A stretch of 64,000 nt of DNA from Actinomadura coerulea (GCF_014208105.1 NZ_JACHMQ010000001.1:1302001-1366000), one strand, 5' to 3'; positions 26,108-36,137 are shown, counted from the first letter of the stretch. Notes: generated by a model not told the origin, from the sequence alone. Numbers and translations: made by a program.

Positions 26108-26776
26108 TCAGTCCGCGGCGGGCGCCCGCCCGTCCAGGGCCTCGCGGAGGAGGAGGATCCTGCGGCTGAGCTCCTCGTACTCGTCGCGCAGCGTGGCCGG
26201 GACGTGCTTGCCGAGCACCTCCGCCTGCTCCTCCACCGAGGCCAGCCGGTCGCCCGCGGAATCGCCCGCGGAATCGCCGGCGGGCGCCTCCTGCGGCGCC
26301 CCCGCCGGACGCGCCTTCAGCAAGGCCGTCTGGTCCCTCAGCAGGGCCGCCTGCTCGCGCAGCAGCGCCGTCTGGTCGCGGAGCTGCTTGTTCTTGTTGT
26401 GCAGCTCCACGAACACCGAGACCTTGGCCCGCAGGACCCACGGGTCGAACGGCTTGGAGATGAAGTCGACCGCGCCCGCCGCGTAACCGCGGAAGGCGTA
26501 GTCGGGGTCGCTGTTCACCGCCGTGAGGAAGATGATCGGCAGATCGCGGGTCTTCTTGCGGCGCTTGATGTCGCGGGCCGTCTCGAAGCCGTCCATGCCC
26601 GGCATGACGACGTCCAGCAGGATGACCGCGTACTCCTCGGTGAGAAGCGCCTTCAGCGCGTCCTCGCCGGACCGCGCCCGGACCAGGTCCTGATCGAGCG
26701 AGCTGAGGATGGCCTCCAGCGCGATCAGGTTCTCCTCGCGGTCGTCCACGAGCAGGATCTTGGCCTTGTCGTCCAC
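26108..26776 (-). CDS. Response regulator with coiled-coil tail
   Basis: The 222-residue protein has an N-terminal receiver domain (about 1-125) with phospho-acceptor Asp55 in 'YAVILLDVVMPGMDGFE', acidic pocket 'VDDREE', Thr in 'IIFLTAVNSD' and Lys in 'AVDFISKPFDP'. The tail is a heptad coiled coil in which 'LRDQTALLREQAALLRDQT' repeats seven-residue units, followed by an Ala/Ser/Asp linker and a final helix. There is no DNA-binding output domain, so it signals by protein contact. It is downstream of the giant hybrid kinase on the same strand (71-base gap), and the kinase is its probable phosphate donor. Confidence 0.93.
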   Translation of the reverse strand: MDDKAKILLVDDREENLIALEAILSSLDQDLVRARSGEDALKALLTEEYAVILLDVVMPGMDGFETARDIKRRKKTRDLPIIFLTAVNSDPDYAFRGYAAGAVDFISKPFDPWVLRAKVSVFVELHNKNKQLRDQTALLREQAALLRDQTALLKARPAGAPQEAPAGDSAGDSAGDRLASVEEQAEVLGKHVPATLRDEYEELSRRILLLREALDGRAPAAD

Positions 26777-26847
26777 GCGCGTTTCTCCGATCCCGGTCCC
26801 CGCCAGCGCCGCACCCCCACGGCGACCCTACTGTCCGGCTCCTCTCC

Positions 26848-29800
26848 TCAGCGGACGATGGAGGGCTGCAGCCAGTTCCTCATGACATCTAGGAGATGGT
26901 CCACGTCCACGGGCTTCGGCACATAGTCCGACGCGCCCGAGGCAAGGCTCTTCTCCCGGTCCTCCTTCATCACCTTGGCGGTGATGACGATGATCGGCAA
27001 CTCGGCGAACTGCGGCATCTCCCTGATCGCGGCCGTGGTGGCGTAGCCGTCCAGGCCGGGCATCATGATGTCCATCAGCACGACCGCCACATCCGGGTTG
27101 CGGTGCAGGACGTCGATCCCGGCCTGCCCGTCCTCCGCGTAGAGGACCTCCATGCCGTAGCCCTCCAGCACGCTGGTGAGCGCGAACACGTTCCGCACGT
27201 CGTCGTCGACGATCAGGACCTTGCGGCCTGACAGCACCGTGTCGAGGAAGTCCGTGGGCGGCTCCTGCAGCATCCCGTTCAGGGCCTGCTCGGACTTGCC
27301 TGCGCGCCGCCCGCCGGACCGGCGCCGCTCCACCGGAAGCGCGCCCTCCGCGACCGGGGCCCCGGCACCGCCGTTCCCGTGCGGGCCGCCGGAGACCGCC
27401 CCGGGCGCGGCCTCCGCCTCCGCGCCGACCGCCTCCTCCGGCAGCGCCGAGCGGCGCCGGCCGTCGCGGTCGCTGTACTGGGCGGGCAGGTAGAGCGTGA
27501 ACACGCTGCCGCGGCCCGGCTGGCTCTCGGCGTGGATCTCGCCGCCCAGCAGCCGCGCGATGTTCCGGCTGATCGACAGGCCGAGCCCGGTGCCGCCGTA
27601 GCGGCGGCTCGTGGTCCCGTCCGCCTGCTGGAACGGCTCGAAGATCTCCTGGAGCTTGTCGGCGCTCACGCCGATCCCGGTGTCGATCACCCGGAACGCG
27701 ATCACGTCGGGGGTGTTCCACAGCGCGGGCAGCGTGAAGTCGATGTCGCCGGCCCGTTCGATCAGGAGCCGCACCTCGCCCTCGGCGGTGAACTTCACCG
27801 CGTTCGACAGCAGGTTCCGCAGCACCTGCTGCAACCGCTGCTCGTCGGTGTTGAGGGCGGCCGGGACGTCCGGCGCGACCTCCACCCCGAACTGCAGGCC
27901 CTTGTCGACCGACAGCGGGCGGAACGTGGCGTCCACGTAGTCGACCAGCGCCGACACCGAGAGCCGCTGCGGGTGCGCCTCCATCTTCCCGGCCTCGACC
28001 TTCGCCAGGTCCAGGATGTCGTTGATCAGCTCCAGCAGGTCGGTGCCGGACTCGTGGATCGTCCGGGCGAACTCCACCTGCTTGTCGGTGAGGTTGCCGT
28101 CCTGGTTCTCCGACAGCAGCTTGGCCAGCACCAGCAGGCTGTTCAGCGGCGTGCGCAACTCGTGCGACATGTTCGCCAGGAACTCCGACTTGTACCGGGA
28201 GGAGATCGCCAGCTGCTCGGCGCGCTCCTCCAGCGTCCGCCTGGCCTGCTCGATCTGGAAGTTCTGGATCTCGATCGCGCGGTTCTGCTGGGCCAGCAGC
28301 GCCGCCTTCTCCTCCAGCTCGGTGTTGGAGTGCCGGAGCTCGCCCTGCTGGCGCTGCAGCTCGTCCGAGCGCTCCTGCAGCTCCTGCGCGAGCCGCTGCG
28401 ACTCGCCGAGCAGCGCCTCGGTGCGGGTGTTGGCCCGGATCGCGTTGAGCGTGACCCCGATCGTCTCGATCAGCTGGCTGAAGAACGCCAGGTGGACGTC
28501 GGTGAACCGGCCGAACGAGGCGAGCTCGATCGCGCCGAGCACCTCGTCCTCGAACACGATCGGCAGGACGATGATGTTGACCGGGGACGCCTCGCCGAGA
28601 CCCGATCCGATCTTGACGTAGTCGGCGGGGGCGTCGGCGATCAGCAGCGGCCGGCGCTCCTGCGCCGCCTGCCCGACGAGGCCCTCGCCCAGACCGAACC
28701 GGACGGCGCCGCCGCGGTGCCGCCGCGTCCCGTACCCGGCGATCAGCACGAGGTCGGTGTCCTCGCCCGCGTTCTCGGCCAGGTAGAACGCGCCGTACTG
28801 GGCGCTGGCGGTCGGCGTCAGCTCACGCATGATCAGGTCGGCGACCTGCTGGAGGTCGCGGTGGCCCTGCATGAGCCCGCCGATCCGCGCCAGGTTGGTC
28901 TTGAGCCAGTCCTGCTCCTCGTTGGCGCGGGTCGTCTCGCGCAGCGTCGCGACCATCAGGTTGACGTTGTCGCTCAGCTCGGCGACCTCGCCGCGCGCCT
29001 CGACGGTGATCGTCCGGGTCAGGTCGCCGGTGGCGACCGCGCTCGCGACCTCGCCGATCGCGCGGACCTGCGTGGTCAGGTTGCCGGCCAGCTCGTTGAC
29101 GCTCTCGGTGAGCCGCTTCCAGGTGCCCGAGACGCCCTCGACCTCGGCCTGGCCGCCGAGACGGCCCTCGATGCCGACCTCCCGCGCAACGCGGGTGACC
29201 TCGGACGCGAACGACGACAGCGTGTCGACCATCGTGTTCAGCGTGGTCTTCAGCTCCAGGATCTCGCCCTGGGCGTCCACGTCGATGCGCCGCGTCAGGT
29301 CGCCGTGCGCGACCGCGGTCGCGACCTGCGCGATGTTGCGGACCTGGTAGGTCAGGTTGGACGCCATGCCGTTGACGTTGTCGGTCAGGTCCTTCCACAT
29401 GCCGCCCGCGCCGGGCACCCGGGCCTGGCCGCCGAGGCGGCCCTCGGTGCCGACCTCGCGGGCGACGCGGCTGACCTCGTCGGCGAACGCCGACAGCGTG
29501 TCGACCATCGTGTTGAGGGTGGTCTTCAACTGCAGGATCTCGCCCTGCGCGTCGACCTCGATCTTGCGGGTCAGGTCGCCCTGCGCCACAGCCGTGGTGA
29601 CCTGCGCGATTCCGCGCACCTGGTTGGTGAGATTGTTCGCCATCGAGTTGACGTTGTCGGTCAGGTCGAGCCAGACCCCGCCCGCGCCGGGCACGATCGC
29701 CTGGCCGCCGAGCCGCCCCTCCGTGCCGACCTCCCGCGCGACGCGGGTCACCTCGGAGGCGAAGGCCGACAGCGTGTCGACCATCGCGTTCACGGTGTCC

Positions 29801-31089
29801 TTGAGCTCCAGGATCTCGCCCTGCGCGTCGACCGTGATCTTCTTGCCGAGGTCGCCCTCGGCGACCGCGGTGGTGACCTGCGCGATGTTGCGGACCTGGT
29901 AGGTCAGGTTGGACGCCATGCCGTTGACGTTGTTGGTCAGGTCCTTCCACACGCCGCTCACGCCGGGCACCCGGGCCTGGCCGCCGAGGCGGCCCTCGGT
30001 GCCGACCTCGCGGGCGACGCGGGTGACCTCGTCGGCGAACGCCGAAAGGGTGTCGACCATCGTGTTCACGGTGTTCTTGAGCTGCAGGATCTCGCCCTGC
30101 GCGTCGACCGTGATCTTCTTGCCGAGGTCGCCCTCGGCGACCGCGGTGGTGACCTGCGCGATGTTGCGGACCTGGTAGGTCAGGTTGTTGGCCATCGCGT
30201 TGACGTTGTCGGTCAGGTTCTTCCAGACGCCGCTGACGCCCGGCACGTTCGCCTGACCGCCCAGCTGCCCCTCCGTGCCGACCTCGCGGGCCACGCGGGT
30301 GACCTCGCCGGCGAACGCCGACAGCTGGTCGACCATCGTGTTCACGGTGAGCTTCAGCTCCTGCAGCTCACCGGTCGCCTCGACCGTGACCTTGCGGGTC
30401 AGGTCGCCGCGCGCCACCGCCGTGGTGACCTCCGCGATGTCGCGGACCTGCGAGGTCAGCCGCGACGCCATCACGTTCACCGACGCGGTCACGTCCCGCC
30501 AGCGGCCGGTCATACCGCGCGCGGGAGCCTGGCCGCCGAGCCGCCCCTCGGTGCCGACCTCGCGGGCGAACTGGGTGACCTCCCAGGTGAACTGGTCGAG
30601 CAGCTCGACCATGCCGTTGACCGACCTGGCCATGCGCAGCAGCTCCCCGCGCATCGGCCTGCCCCGCACCCGCAGCTCCACCCGCTGGCTCAGGTCGCCG
30701 GCGGCCACCGCCTCCACCACCTGGCTCATGCCGGTGGCGAGGTCGGTGAGCTTGTCGATGATCGCGTTGGCGTCCTCCACCGCGCCCGCCCAGGTGCCCC
30801 GCAGCGTCCCCGGCGTCAGGCGGCCCCGCAGCTGCCCCTCCCGGCCGATCTCCTTCCGGACGCGGCTCAGGCCCGAGGCGAGCTCCATGCCGTTCTCCCG
30901 GATCTCCTCCAGGACGGCGGCGGCCTCCGCCACGGCCCCCTCGCCCGGCACGTTCAGCTCCGACCTCGCCTTGCCGTCCCGCACGGCGACCAGCGCCTTC
31001 AGGAGCGGTTCGAGGTCCGCGTCGCTGTAACGCGGGGTGGTGTCGCGGTACCCGCCACTGGGGCGGGCACGTGACGCGGTACGCGGCAT
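26848..31089 (-). CDS. Hybrid histidine kinase with seven-unit HAMP array
   Basis: The start ATG 31089 is chosen because AGGAGG lies nine bases upstream; ATG 31098 is in the same frame with no spacing. The 1413-residue product has no membrane segment and is cytosolic. After an N-terminal helix region (1-120) come seven HAMP-like units of about 92 residues (about 120-730), built on '[18 protein letters not shown]' and '[18 protein letters not shown]'. Then follow a GAF domain (about 745-890), a coiled coil, HisKA with His976 ([14 protein letters not shown]), HATPase ([14 protein letters not shown]) and a C-terminal receiver with Asp1340 ([12 protein letters not shown]). The layout resembles fungal group III (Nik1) kinases. 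It probably acts on the response regulator gene downstream. Confidence 0.94.
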   Translation of the reverse strand: MPRTASRARPSGGYRDTTPRYSDADLEPLLKALVAVRDGKARSELNVPGEGAVAEAAAVLEEIRENGMELASGLSRVRKEIGREGQLRGRLTPGTLRGTWAGAVEDANAIIDKLTDLATGMSQVVEAVAAGDLSQRVELRVRGRPMRGELLRMARSVNGMVELLDQFTWEVTQFAREVGTEGRLGGQAPARGMTGRWRDVTASVNVMASRLTSQVRDIAEVTTAVARGDLTRKVTVEATGELQELKLTVNTMVDQLSAFAGEVTRVAREVGTEGQLGGQANVPGVSGVWKNLTDNVNAMANNLTYQVRNIAQVTTAVAEGDLGKKITVDAQGEILQLKNTVNTMVDTLSAFADEVTRVAREVGTEGRLGGQARVPGVSGVWKDLTNNVNGMASNLTYQVRNIAQVTTAVAEGDLGKKITVDAQGEILELKDTVNAMVDTLSAFASEVTRVAREVGTEGRLGGQAIVPGAGGVWLDLTDNVNSMANNLTNQVRGIAQVTTAVAQGDLTRKIEVDAQGEILQLKTTLNTMVDTLSAFADEVSRVAREVGTEGRLGGQARVPGAGGMWKDLTDNVNGMASNLTYQVRNIAQVATAVAHGDLTRRIDVDAQGEILELKTTLNTMVDTLSSFASEVTRVAREVGIEGRLGGQAEVEGVSGTWKRLTESVNELAGNLTTQVRAIGEVASAVATGDLTRTITVEARGEVAELSDNVNLMVATLRETTRANEEQDWLKTNLARIGGLMQGHRDLQQVADLIMRELTPTASAQYGAFYLAENAGEDTDLVLIAGYGTRRHRGGAVRFGLGEGLVGQAAQERRPLLIADAPADYVKIGSGLGEASPVNIIVLPIVFEDEVLGAIELASFGRFTDVHLAFFSQLIETIGVTLNAIRANTRTEALLGESQRLAQELQERSDELQRQQGELRHSNTELEEKAALLAQQNRAIEIQNFQIEQARRTLEERAEQLAISSRYKSEFLANMSHELRTPLNSLLVLAKLLSENQDGNLTDKQVEFARTIHESGTDLLELINDILDLAKVEAGKMEAHPQRLSVSALVDYVDATFRPLSVDKGLQFGVEVAPDVPAALNTDEQRLQQVLRNLLSNAVKFTAEGEVRLLIERAGDIDFTLPALWNTPDVIAFRVIDTGIGVSADKLQEIFEPFQQADGTTSRRYGGTGLGLSISRNIARLLGGEIHAESQPGRGSVFTLYLPAQYSDRDGRRRSALPEEAVGAEAEAAPGAVSGGPHGNGGAGAPVAEGALPVERRRSGGRRAGKSEQALNGMLQEPPTDFLDTVLSGRKVLIVDDDVRNVFALTSVLEGYGMEVLYAEDGQAGIDVLHRNPDVAVVLMDIMMPGLDGYATTAAIREMPQFAELPIIVITAKVMKEDREKSLASGASDYVPKPVDVDHLLDVMRNWLQPSIVR
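28960..30680 (-). repeat. 276-base tandem repeats encoding HAMP units
   Basis: A 276-base (92-codon) period is visible in the coding sequence, for example in the recurring GCCTGGCCGCCGAG phase at about 29150, 29426, 29702 and 29978. The central units are nearly identical in DNA as well as protein, suggesting recent duplication or gene conversion. The outer units are more diverged. Confidence 0.88.
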
Positions 31090-31416
31090 GCTGTTCATCC
31101 TCCTGGCCCGCGATTCGTCGGTTATCCGGATACCACGGACTCCTGGCTGCTCTGGGGGCCTCATCGGCCGCACCTGTACTCTACGTCGCCGCGCGGCGGC
31201 GGACTTTCTTCCGCGTGGTTCCGCCGCCCGGGCGGGAGTGGGCGCGCGTCCGCCCTCGTAGCCTTCGTGTTACGGTCTGTCGTGTTGTGGCGGGATCGTG
31301 AAGGCCCAGGCCGGACGCATTACCGGGCGGGTTCACGGCTCTCGGTGCCGGGCGGCCGAGCAGTCTGCCACGATAGCCAGGCCCGGGTGGAAAACGCTTC
31401 GAACGAGGGACGACAG
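31090..31416. other. Divergent intergenic region between kinase and phosphatase genes
   Basis: These 327 bases separate the leftward kinase from the rightward SpoIIE-type gene and should hold both promoters. Nothing coding is supported. The kinase ribosome binding site lies at the left edge. An alternative GTG start for the phosphatase at 31387 falls inside this region. Confidence 0.5.
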
Positions 31417-33675
31417 TTGGATCGGCAGACGGCGACGGCGACCTTCCCGTCCGCCGCGGCGGCGGTGGCGGACGCGCGCCGGTTCGTCCGCAAGGTGCTG
31501 GCCGACTGGGGCTTGGACGAGGTGGCCGACGACGCCGTCCTCGCCACGAGCGAGCTCGCCACCAACGCGATCGCCTACGCGGGGACCTCGTTCGAGGTCT
31601 CCTGCCGCCTGGCCGGCGGCGACGTCGAGATCGAGGTCCGCGACCGCCACCCCACCCGGGGCATCGAGATGCCGGGCGTCACCGCCTCCAGCGGGCGCGG
31701 CCTCCCGTCGATCGCCCGCCTCGCCGACTCCTGGGGCGTCTCCTACGACCGCCGCACCAAGGGCGTCTGGTTCCGGCTGCCCCGGCCCGGCGCCACCGGG
31801 GCCGCGGCCCCGGCCGAGGGCGCCGCGGCGGACGGCACGGAGGCCGCCTTCACCGCCGACATCGCCGGGAGCGGTTCCGTGCGGGGCGAACTCGGCGCCC
31901 GGGCCCGCGACGCGGCCGAGCCGGTGCGGGACGCCTCCGGCGCCGGCGGTCAGGGCCGGGAGGGCGAGCTCGCCGGGGGCGCGGGCGAGCTGCCCGTGGC
32001 CGGCGACCGGCTCCTGCGTTCCCCGGCGGCCGTGGAGGCCATGGAGGACGGCGTCGCCACCGCCCGGGAGGTGCTCGGCGCCGAGGGCGCCGCCGTCCTG
32101 CTGACCGAGCGCGACGGACGGCTGATCATGGGGTCGGCGGCCGGGACGGCGGCCGAGATGCCGCTCGGCGAGCTGTCGGTCGCCTCTCTCACCCCCGCCG
32201 CCCGCGCCGGTTCCGCCTGGGTCGCCGCGGACACCTCCGACCCGACCGCGGCGGCGCTGCGGGCCTCCTCCCTGGCCGCCGCCCCGCTGGAGTCGCAGGG
32301 CCGCCTGACGGGCCTCATCGTGGCCGTCTCGTCCCTGTCCGGCCGTTTCGACGAGGCCGACGGAGCCCGCCTCGGCCGGCTCGCCGACGAGATGTCGCTC
32401 TCCCTGGAGAAGGCCAGGGTGGGCGAGTTGGAACGATCCTGGCGCGGCTGGCTGAGCTTCGTCGCCGAGGCCAGCGACCTGCTCGCCGGCACCCTCGACC
32501 AGGAGCGCACGATGGCGCTGGTCGCCCAGCTCGTCGTGCCGCGCCTGGCCACCTGGTGCGCCGTCTACACCGTCACCGAGGCCGAGCCCGACCGGCTCGC
32601 CTACGTGTGGCACGCCGACGAGGAGCGCTCCGACGGCCTGCGCGAGCTGCTCGAACACGCGGGCGCCGCCCCGCCCACCGACGCCCCCGGGGCCTGGAAC
32701 GGCCTCGCCACCGCGCCCGAGGACGTCCGCGCCGCCGTCGGAGACACCGCCACCGACCAGGTCTACGCCTTCCCGCTGATCGCCCGCGGCCGGCGCATCG
32801 GCACCATCGTGATCGGCCGCCCGGCGGGGGACCGCTTCCCGCGCAGCGCGATCGAGCTGGCCGAGGAGTTGAGCCGCCGCGCCGCCCTCGCCGTCGACAA
32901 CGCGCGCCTGTTCTCCGCCCAGACCGCCATGAGCAGCGCTCTGCAGCGCAGCCTGCTGCCGCCCGGAATCCCCGAGATCCCCGGCCTGGAGGTGGCGGTG
33001 GTCTACGAGCCCGCCGGGGAGGGCAGCGAGGTCGGCGGCGACTTCTACGACGTCTTCGCGAGCGGGACCCGGCCCGGCGGCCCGGCCCCCGCGTCCCGCT
33101 GGCGGTTCGCCATCGGCGACGTGTGCGGCACCGGCCCCGAGGCCGCCGCCGTCACCGGCCTGGCCCGGCACGCGCTGCGCATCCTCGCCGCCGAGGACCT
33201 GTCCGTCCCCGCCGTCCTCGCCCGGCTCAACCGGCTCATCCTCGGCGAGGGCGAGCGCGGGCGGCTGCTCACCCTGCTGCACGGCGAGATCGCGGCCCGC
33301 CGGCGCCGCGACGGCGTGACGATCAAGCTGACGAGCGCGGGGCACCCGCCCCCGCTGGTGCTCGACCCGGAGGGCGGCGTCCGCGAGGCCGCCTCGCCCC
33401 AGCCGCTGCTGGGAGTCTTCGACGGCGTGGAGTTCCACACCGACACCGTCGAGCTGCGGCGCGGAGAGGTACTGCTCTGCGTGACCGACGGCGTCACCGA
33501 GCGGCGCTCCGGCAACCGGCTGCTCGGCGACGGGCACGGACTGGAGCGGCTTCTCGCCGACTGCACCGGACTGAGCGCCGGGGCGGTGGCGGCGCGCATC
33601 CAGCGCGCCGTCCGGGACTTCGGCCCGGAGCCGTCGAACGACGACGTTGCCCTCATCGTTCTGCGGGCGTCATGA
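31417..33675 (+). CDS. Anti-sigma ATPase/GAF/SpoIIE-type PP2C phosphatase fusion
   Basis: TTG 31417 with GAGGGA six bases upstream is preferred; GTG 31387 is an in-frame alternative. The 752-residue protein has three parts. Residues about 5-125 form an RsbW-like HATPase ('DDAVLATSELATNAIAYAG', 'GVTASSGRGLPSIARLADSW'). Middle GAF-like segments span about 200-330 and 350-500, with 'FPRSAIELAEELSRRAALAV'. The C-terminal SpoIIE/PP2C domain runs from about 510 ('SSALQRSLLPPGIPEIPG', 'EVGGDFYDVF', 'IGDVCGTGPEAAAV', 'LCVTDGVTERR'). Such proteins switch sigma factors by phosphorylating or dephosphorylating STAS antagonists. The STAS gene follows 31 bases downstream. Confidence 0.92.
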   Translation: MDRQTATATFPSAAAAVADARRFVRKVLADWGLDEVADDAVLATSELATNAIAYAGTSFEVSCRLAGGDVEIEVRDRHPTRGIEMPGVTASSGRGLPSIARLADSWGVSYDRRTKGVWFRLPRPGATGAAAPAEGAAADGTEAAFTADIAGSGSVRGELGARARDAAEPVRDASGAGGQGREGELAGGAGELPVAGDRLLRSPAAVEAMEDGVATAREVLGAEGAAVLLTERDGRLIMGSAAGTAAEMPLGELSVASLTPAARAGSAWVAADTSDPTAAALRASSLAAAPLESQGRLTGLIVAVSSLSGRFDEADGARLGRLADEMSLSLEKARVGELERSWRGWLSFVAEASDLLAGTLDQERTMALVAQLVVPRLATWCAVYTVTEAEPDRLAYVWHADEERSDGLRELLEHAGAAPPTDAPGAWNGLATAPEDVRAAVGDTATDQVYAFPLIARGRRIGTIVIGRPAGDRFPRSAIELAEELSRRAALAVDNARLFSAQTAMSSALQRSLLPPGIPEIPGLEVAVVYEPAGEGSEVGGDFYDVFASGTRPGGPAPASRWRFAIGDVCGTGPEAAAVTGLARHALRILAAEDLSVPAVLARLNRLILGEGERGRLLTLLHGEIAARRRRDGVTIKLTSAGHPPPLVLDPEGGVREAASPQPLLGVFDGVEFHTDTVELRRGEVLLCVTDGVTERRSGNRLLGDGHGLERLLADCTGLSAGAVAARIQRAVRDFGPEPSNDDVALIVLRAS

Positions 33676-33706
33676 TGGAGACCAACAATCGGTAAGGTGG
33701 GGTGGC

Positions 33707-34045
33707 GTGGGGCTTGCCTTGCACACGACACGACAGGAAGGCCGTGCGACGATCGCCGCGCGCGGCTCAATAGACCTGCACTCCTCCGACGAGCTGCGCG
33801 CTCGGCTGACCGAGCTCGTGGACGCGGGCGAGCGGTCGGTCGTCGTCGACCTCGCGGCGGTCGACTTCTGTGACTCCTCCGGCCTGAACGTCCTCGTCCG
33901 CGCGTACAAGCACGCGCGCGCGCAGAACGCCACGCTCACCGTCACCGGAGCTTACGGCCGCGTCGAGAACGTGCTGCGCACGACCGGGCTCGACCGCTTC
34001 CTCATGGAGGACCCGGCGGAGGAGGCTCCGGCCGATGGGCGGTGA
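33707..34045 (+). CDS. STAS-domain anti-sigma factor antagonist
   Basis: GTG 33707, with AGGTGGGG upstream, gives a 112-residue single STAS domain. 'ARGSIDLHSSDELRARLTEL' and 'VVVDLAAVDFCDSSGLNVLV' carry the conserved Ser phosphorylation site (DSSG) of SpoIIAA/RsbV-type antagonists. In the unphosphorylated state such proteins bind the anti-sigma kinase and free the sigma factor. It lies between the phosphatase fusion and an RsbW-like kinase, so all three partners of a switch are encoded side by side. Confidence 0.93.
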   Translation: MGLALHTTRQEGRATIAARGSIDLHSSDELRARLTELVDAGERSVVVDLAAVDFCDSSGLNVLVRAYKHARAQNATLTVTGAYGRVENVLRTTGLDRFLMEDPAEEAPADGR

Positions 34046-34089
34046 AGGGACACGATGAAGAACGGCGAGCGGGCGGAGTGACCGACCCG

Positions 34090-34458
34090 ATGACCGAGAC
34101 CACGCTGCGCGCGGCGCCCCAGACCGAGGCGGTCGAGTACGCCAGGCGGCTCGCGGCCCGGACCATGCGCACCTGGGCGCTCATGGACCGCGAGGAGCTC
34201 GTGACGGCCATCGTGGCCGAGCTCGTCGCCAACGCCGTCCGGCACGCCGGGACGGCCCTGGAGCTGCGGCTGCTGCGCGGCAGCGGCCGTATCCGTGTCG
34301 AAGTCCGCGACCGCGCGGCCCAGCTGCCCCGGCTGACCGTCCCCGGCCCCCTGGACGAGTCGCACCGCGGCCTGTTCATCGTCGACCGCTTCGCCAACTC
34401 CTGGGGCGCCGACCCGGTGACCGGCGGAAAGGTCGTCTGGGCCGAGGTCGACATCTGA
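34090..34458 (+). CDS. RsbW-like anti-sigma factor ATPase
   Basis: ATG 34090 opens 'MTETTLRAAPQTEAVEYARR'; GTG 34078 and GTG 34042 (overlapping the STAS stop) are in-frame alternatives, so the start is uncertain. The 122-residue product is an HATPase_c anti-sigma kinase: N box 'ELVTAIVAELVANAVRHAG' and G box 'LDESHRGLFIVDRFANSWG'. It would bind a sigma factor or phosphorylate the STAS protein encoded just upstream. It ends at a 15-base degenerate repeat. Confidence 0.9.
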   Translation: MTETTLRAAPQTEAVEYARRLAARTMRTWALMDREELVTAIVAELVANAVRHAGTALELRLLRGSGRIRVEVRDRAAQLPRLTVPGPLDESHRGLFIVDRFANSWGADPVTGGKVVWAEVDI

Positions 34459-34557
34459 GCGGTCGACTTCTGAGAGATCGACCTTCCAGAGGTCGGTCTC
34501 TGAGCCATGGATCTCTGAGCGGTCGAGCTCTGAGAGAGGTCGGCATTTGAGGGCCGA
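34452..34557. repeat. Seven degenerate 15-base repeats
   Basis: Units of about 15 bases, core TCTGAGCGGTCGA, run from the last codons of the RsbW-like gene into the intergenic space. For example, CATCTGAGCGGTCGA at 34452, CTTCTGAGAGATCGA at 34467 and TCTCTGAGCGGTCGA at 34512; the sixth unit is 17 bases. They occupy the gap before the convergent DAHP synthase gene. Confidence 0.8.
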
Positions 34558-34681
34558 CGGCTGACATGCGCTCTCGCCCGGTTCGCGCTCCTGTGCGGGG
34601 CTCCGACCGGCGGCGCGCGCCCTCCGCACACGGTGGGGGGGCGCGCGCGCCGATCGGGCCGAGCGGATCAGAGGGATCTGA

Positions 34682-36031
34682 TCAGACCGACTTGCGGTAG
34701 AGCTCCGCGACCATGAAGGCCAGGTCCAGCGACTGGCCGCGGTTGAGCCGGGGGTCGCAGGCCGTCTCGTAGCGCTGGTGCAGGTCGGCCTCGGCGAGCC
34801 CCTGGCCGCCGCCGACGCACTCGGTCACGTCGTCGCCGGTGAACTCGATGTGGATGCCGCCCGGGTGGGTTCCGAGGGCCCGGTGGACCTCGAAGAACCC
34901 GGCGACCTCGTCCAGCACGTCGTCCAGCCGCCGGGTCTTGTGCCCGCTCGGCGCCTCGAACGTGTTGCCGTGCATGGGGTCGCAGATCCACGCGACCGGG
35001 GCCCCGCTCTGGTGCACCTTCTCGATCAGCGGGGGCAGCGCGTCGCGGATGCGGTCGGCGCCCATGCGGGTGATGAAGGTGAGCCGGCCGGGCTCCCGCT
35101 CCGGGTTCAGCCGCTCCATCAGGGCCAGGGCGTCGTCGGCGGAGGTCGTCGGGCCTAGCTTCACCCCGATCGGGTTGCGGATGTGGCGCAGGAACTCCAC
35201 GTGCGCCCCGTCCAGCTGCCGGGTCCGCTCGCCGATCCACAGGAAGTGCGCGGACACGTCGTAGGGCCGGCCGCTCAGATGGTCGATGCGGGTCAGCGCG
35301 CGCTCGTACTCCAGCAGCAGCGCCTCGTGGCTTGAGTAGAACTCCACCCCGTGGAACTCGTCCGGGTTCGCCCCGCACGCCTTCATGAACGTCAGCGCCC
35401 GGTCGATCTCGCCCGCCAGCTGCTCGTAGCGGCGGCCCGCCGGGCTCTGCGCGACGAAGTCCTGGTTCCAGGCGTGCACCTGGCGCAGGTCGGCGTAGCC
35501 GCCCTTGGTGAACGCCCGGCACAGGTTCAGCGTGACCGCCGAGCAGTGGTAGGCCTTCAGCAGGCGATGCGGGTCGTTGCGCCGGGAGGCGGCGTCGAAG
35601 GCGAACCCGTTCACCGCGTCGCCCCGGTATGCGGGCAGCTCCACGCCGCCGCGGGTCTCCACGGGCTTGGAGCGCGGCTTGGCGTACTGGCCCGCCATCC
35701 GGCCGATCTTCACGACGGGAACGCTGGCTGCGTAGGTGAGGACGACCGCCATCTGCAGCAGCGTCTTCAGCTTGTTCTTGACCGCGTCGGCGTTCGATCC
35801 CTCGAACGTCTCGGCGCAGTCACCGCCCTGAAGGACGAACGCCTCACCGCGGGCGACGTCCGCGAGCTGCGCCTTCAACTGGTCGCATTCGCCGGCGAAG
35901 ACGAGCGGCGGCTGGGCGGCCAGCTCGGCGGCCACTTCGCCGAGCTCGGCCGGATCGTCCCAATCGGGCTGCTGGAGAGCGGGGAGGGCGCGCCACGCGT
36001 CGAGGTCCCCGATGACGGCGGAATTACTCAC
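34682..36031 (-). CDS. aroG: Class II 3-deoxy-7-phosphoheptulonate synthase
   Basis: The start is GTG 36031; the 449-residue protein has the normal length for class II DAHP synthases. Characteristic blocks are 'FVLQGGDCAETF', 'KIGRMAGQYAKPRSK', 'EFYSSHEALLLEYERAL', 'GVKLGPTTSADDAL', 'WICDPMHGNTFEAPSGHKTR' and 'GGIHIEFTGDDVTECVGGG'. It condenses phosphoenolpyruvate with erythrose 4-phosphate, the first step of aromatic amino acid synthesis. The gene stands downstream of the sigma factor gene, from which it is separated by a terminator hairpin. Confidence 0.96.
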   Translation of the reverse strand: MSNSAVIGDLDAWRALPALQQPDWDDPAELGEVAAELAAQPPLVFAGECDQLKAQLADVARGEAFVLQGGDCAETFEGSNADAVKNKLKTLLQMAVVLTYAASVPVVKIGRMAGQYAKPRSKPVETRGGVELPAYRGDAVNGFAFDAASRRNDPHRLLKAYHCSAVTLNLCRAFTKGGYADLRQVHAWNQDFVAQSPAGRRYEQLAGEIDRALTFMKACGANPDEFHGVEFYSSHEALLLEYERALTRIDHLSGRPYDVSAHFLWIGERTRQLDGAHVEFLRHIRNPIGVKLGPTTSADDALALMERLNPEREPGRLTFITRMGADRIRDALPPLIEKVHQSGAPVAWICDPMHGNTFEAPSGHKTRRLDDVLDEVAGFFEVHRALGTHPGGIHIEFTGDDVTECVGGGQGLAEADLHQRYETACDPRLNRGQSLDLAFMVAELYRKSV

Positions 36032-36105
36032 CCTGAAAGGCTATGGCACGGCCCGCCCTGCGTGAACGGAATGCCAAGCGCGCCGGGGTCCACGTCCCCG
36101 ACGCG

Positions 36106-36137
36106 AACGGGCGGCCCCGTTTCCGGGACCGCCCGTT
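36106..36137. terminator. Terminator downstream of the sigma factor gene
   Basis: A 14-bp stem with one mismatch (AACGGGCGGCCCCG and CGGGACCGCCCGTT) closes a 4-base loop, some 40 bases beyond the sigma factor stop and upstream of aroG. Confidence 0.85.

Noticed and set aside
27379-31074. 1231-codon open frame opposite the hybrid kinase
   Set aside because: It is the antisense image of the HAMP repeats; composition (Arg/Asp/Gly periodic) has no protein-family character.
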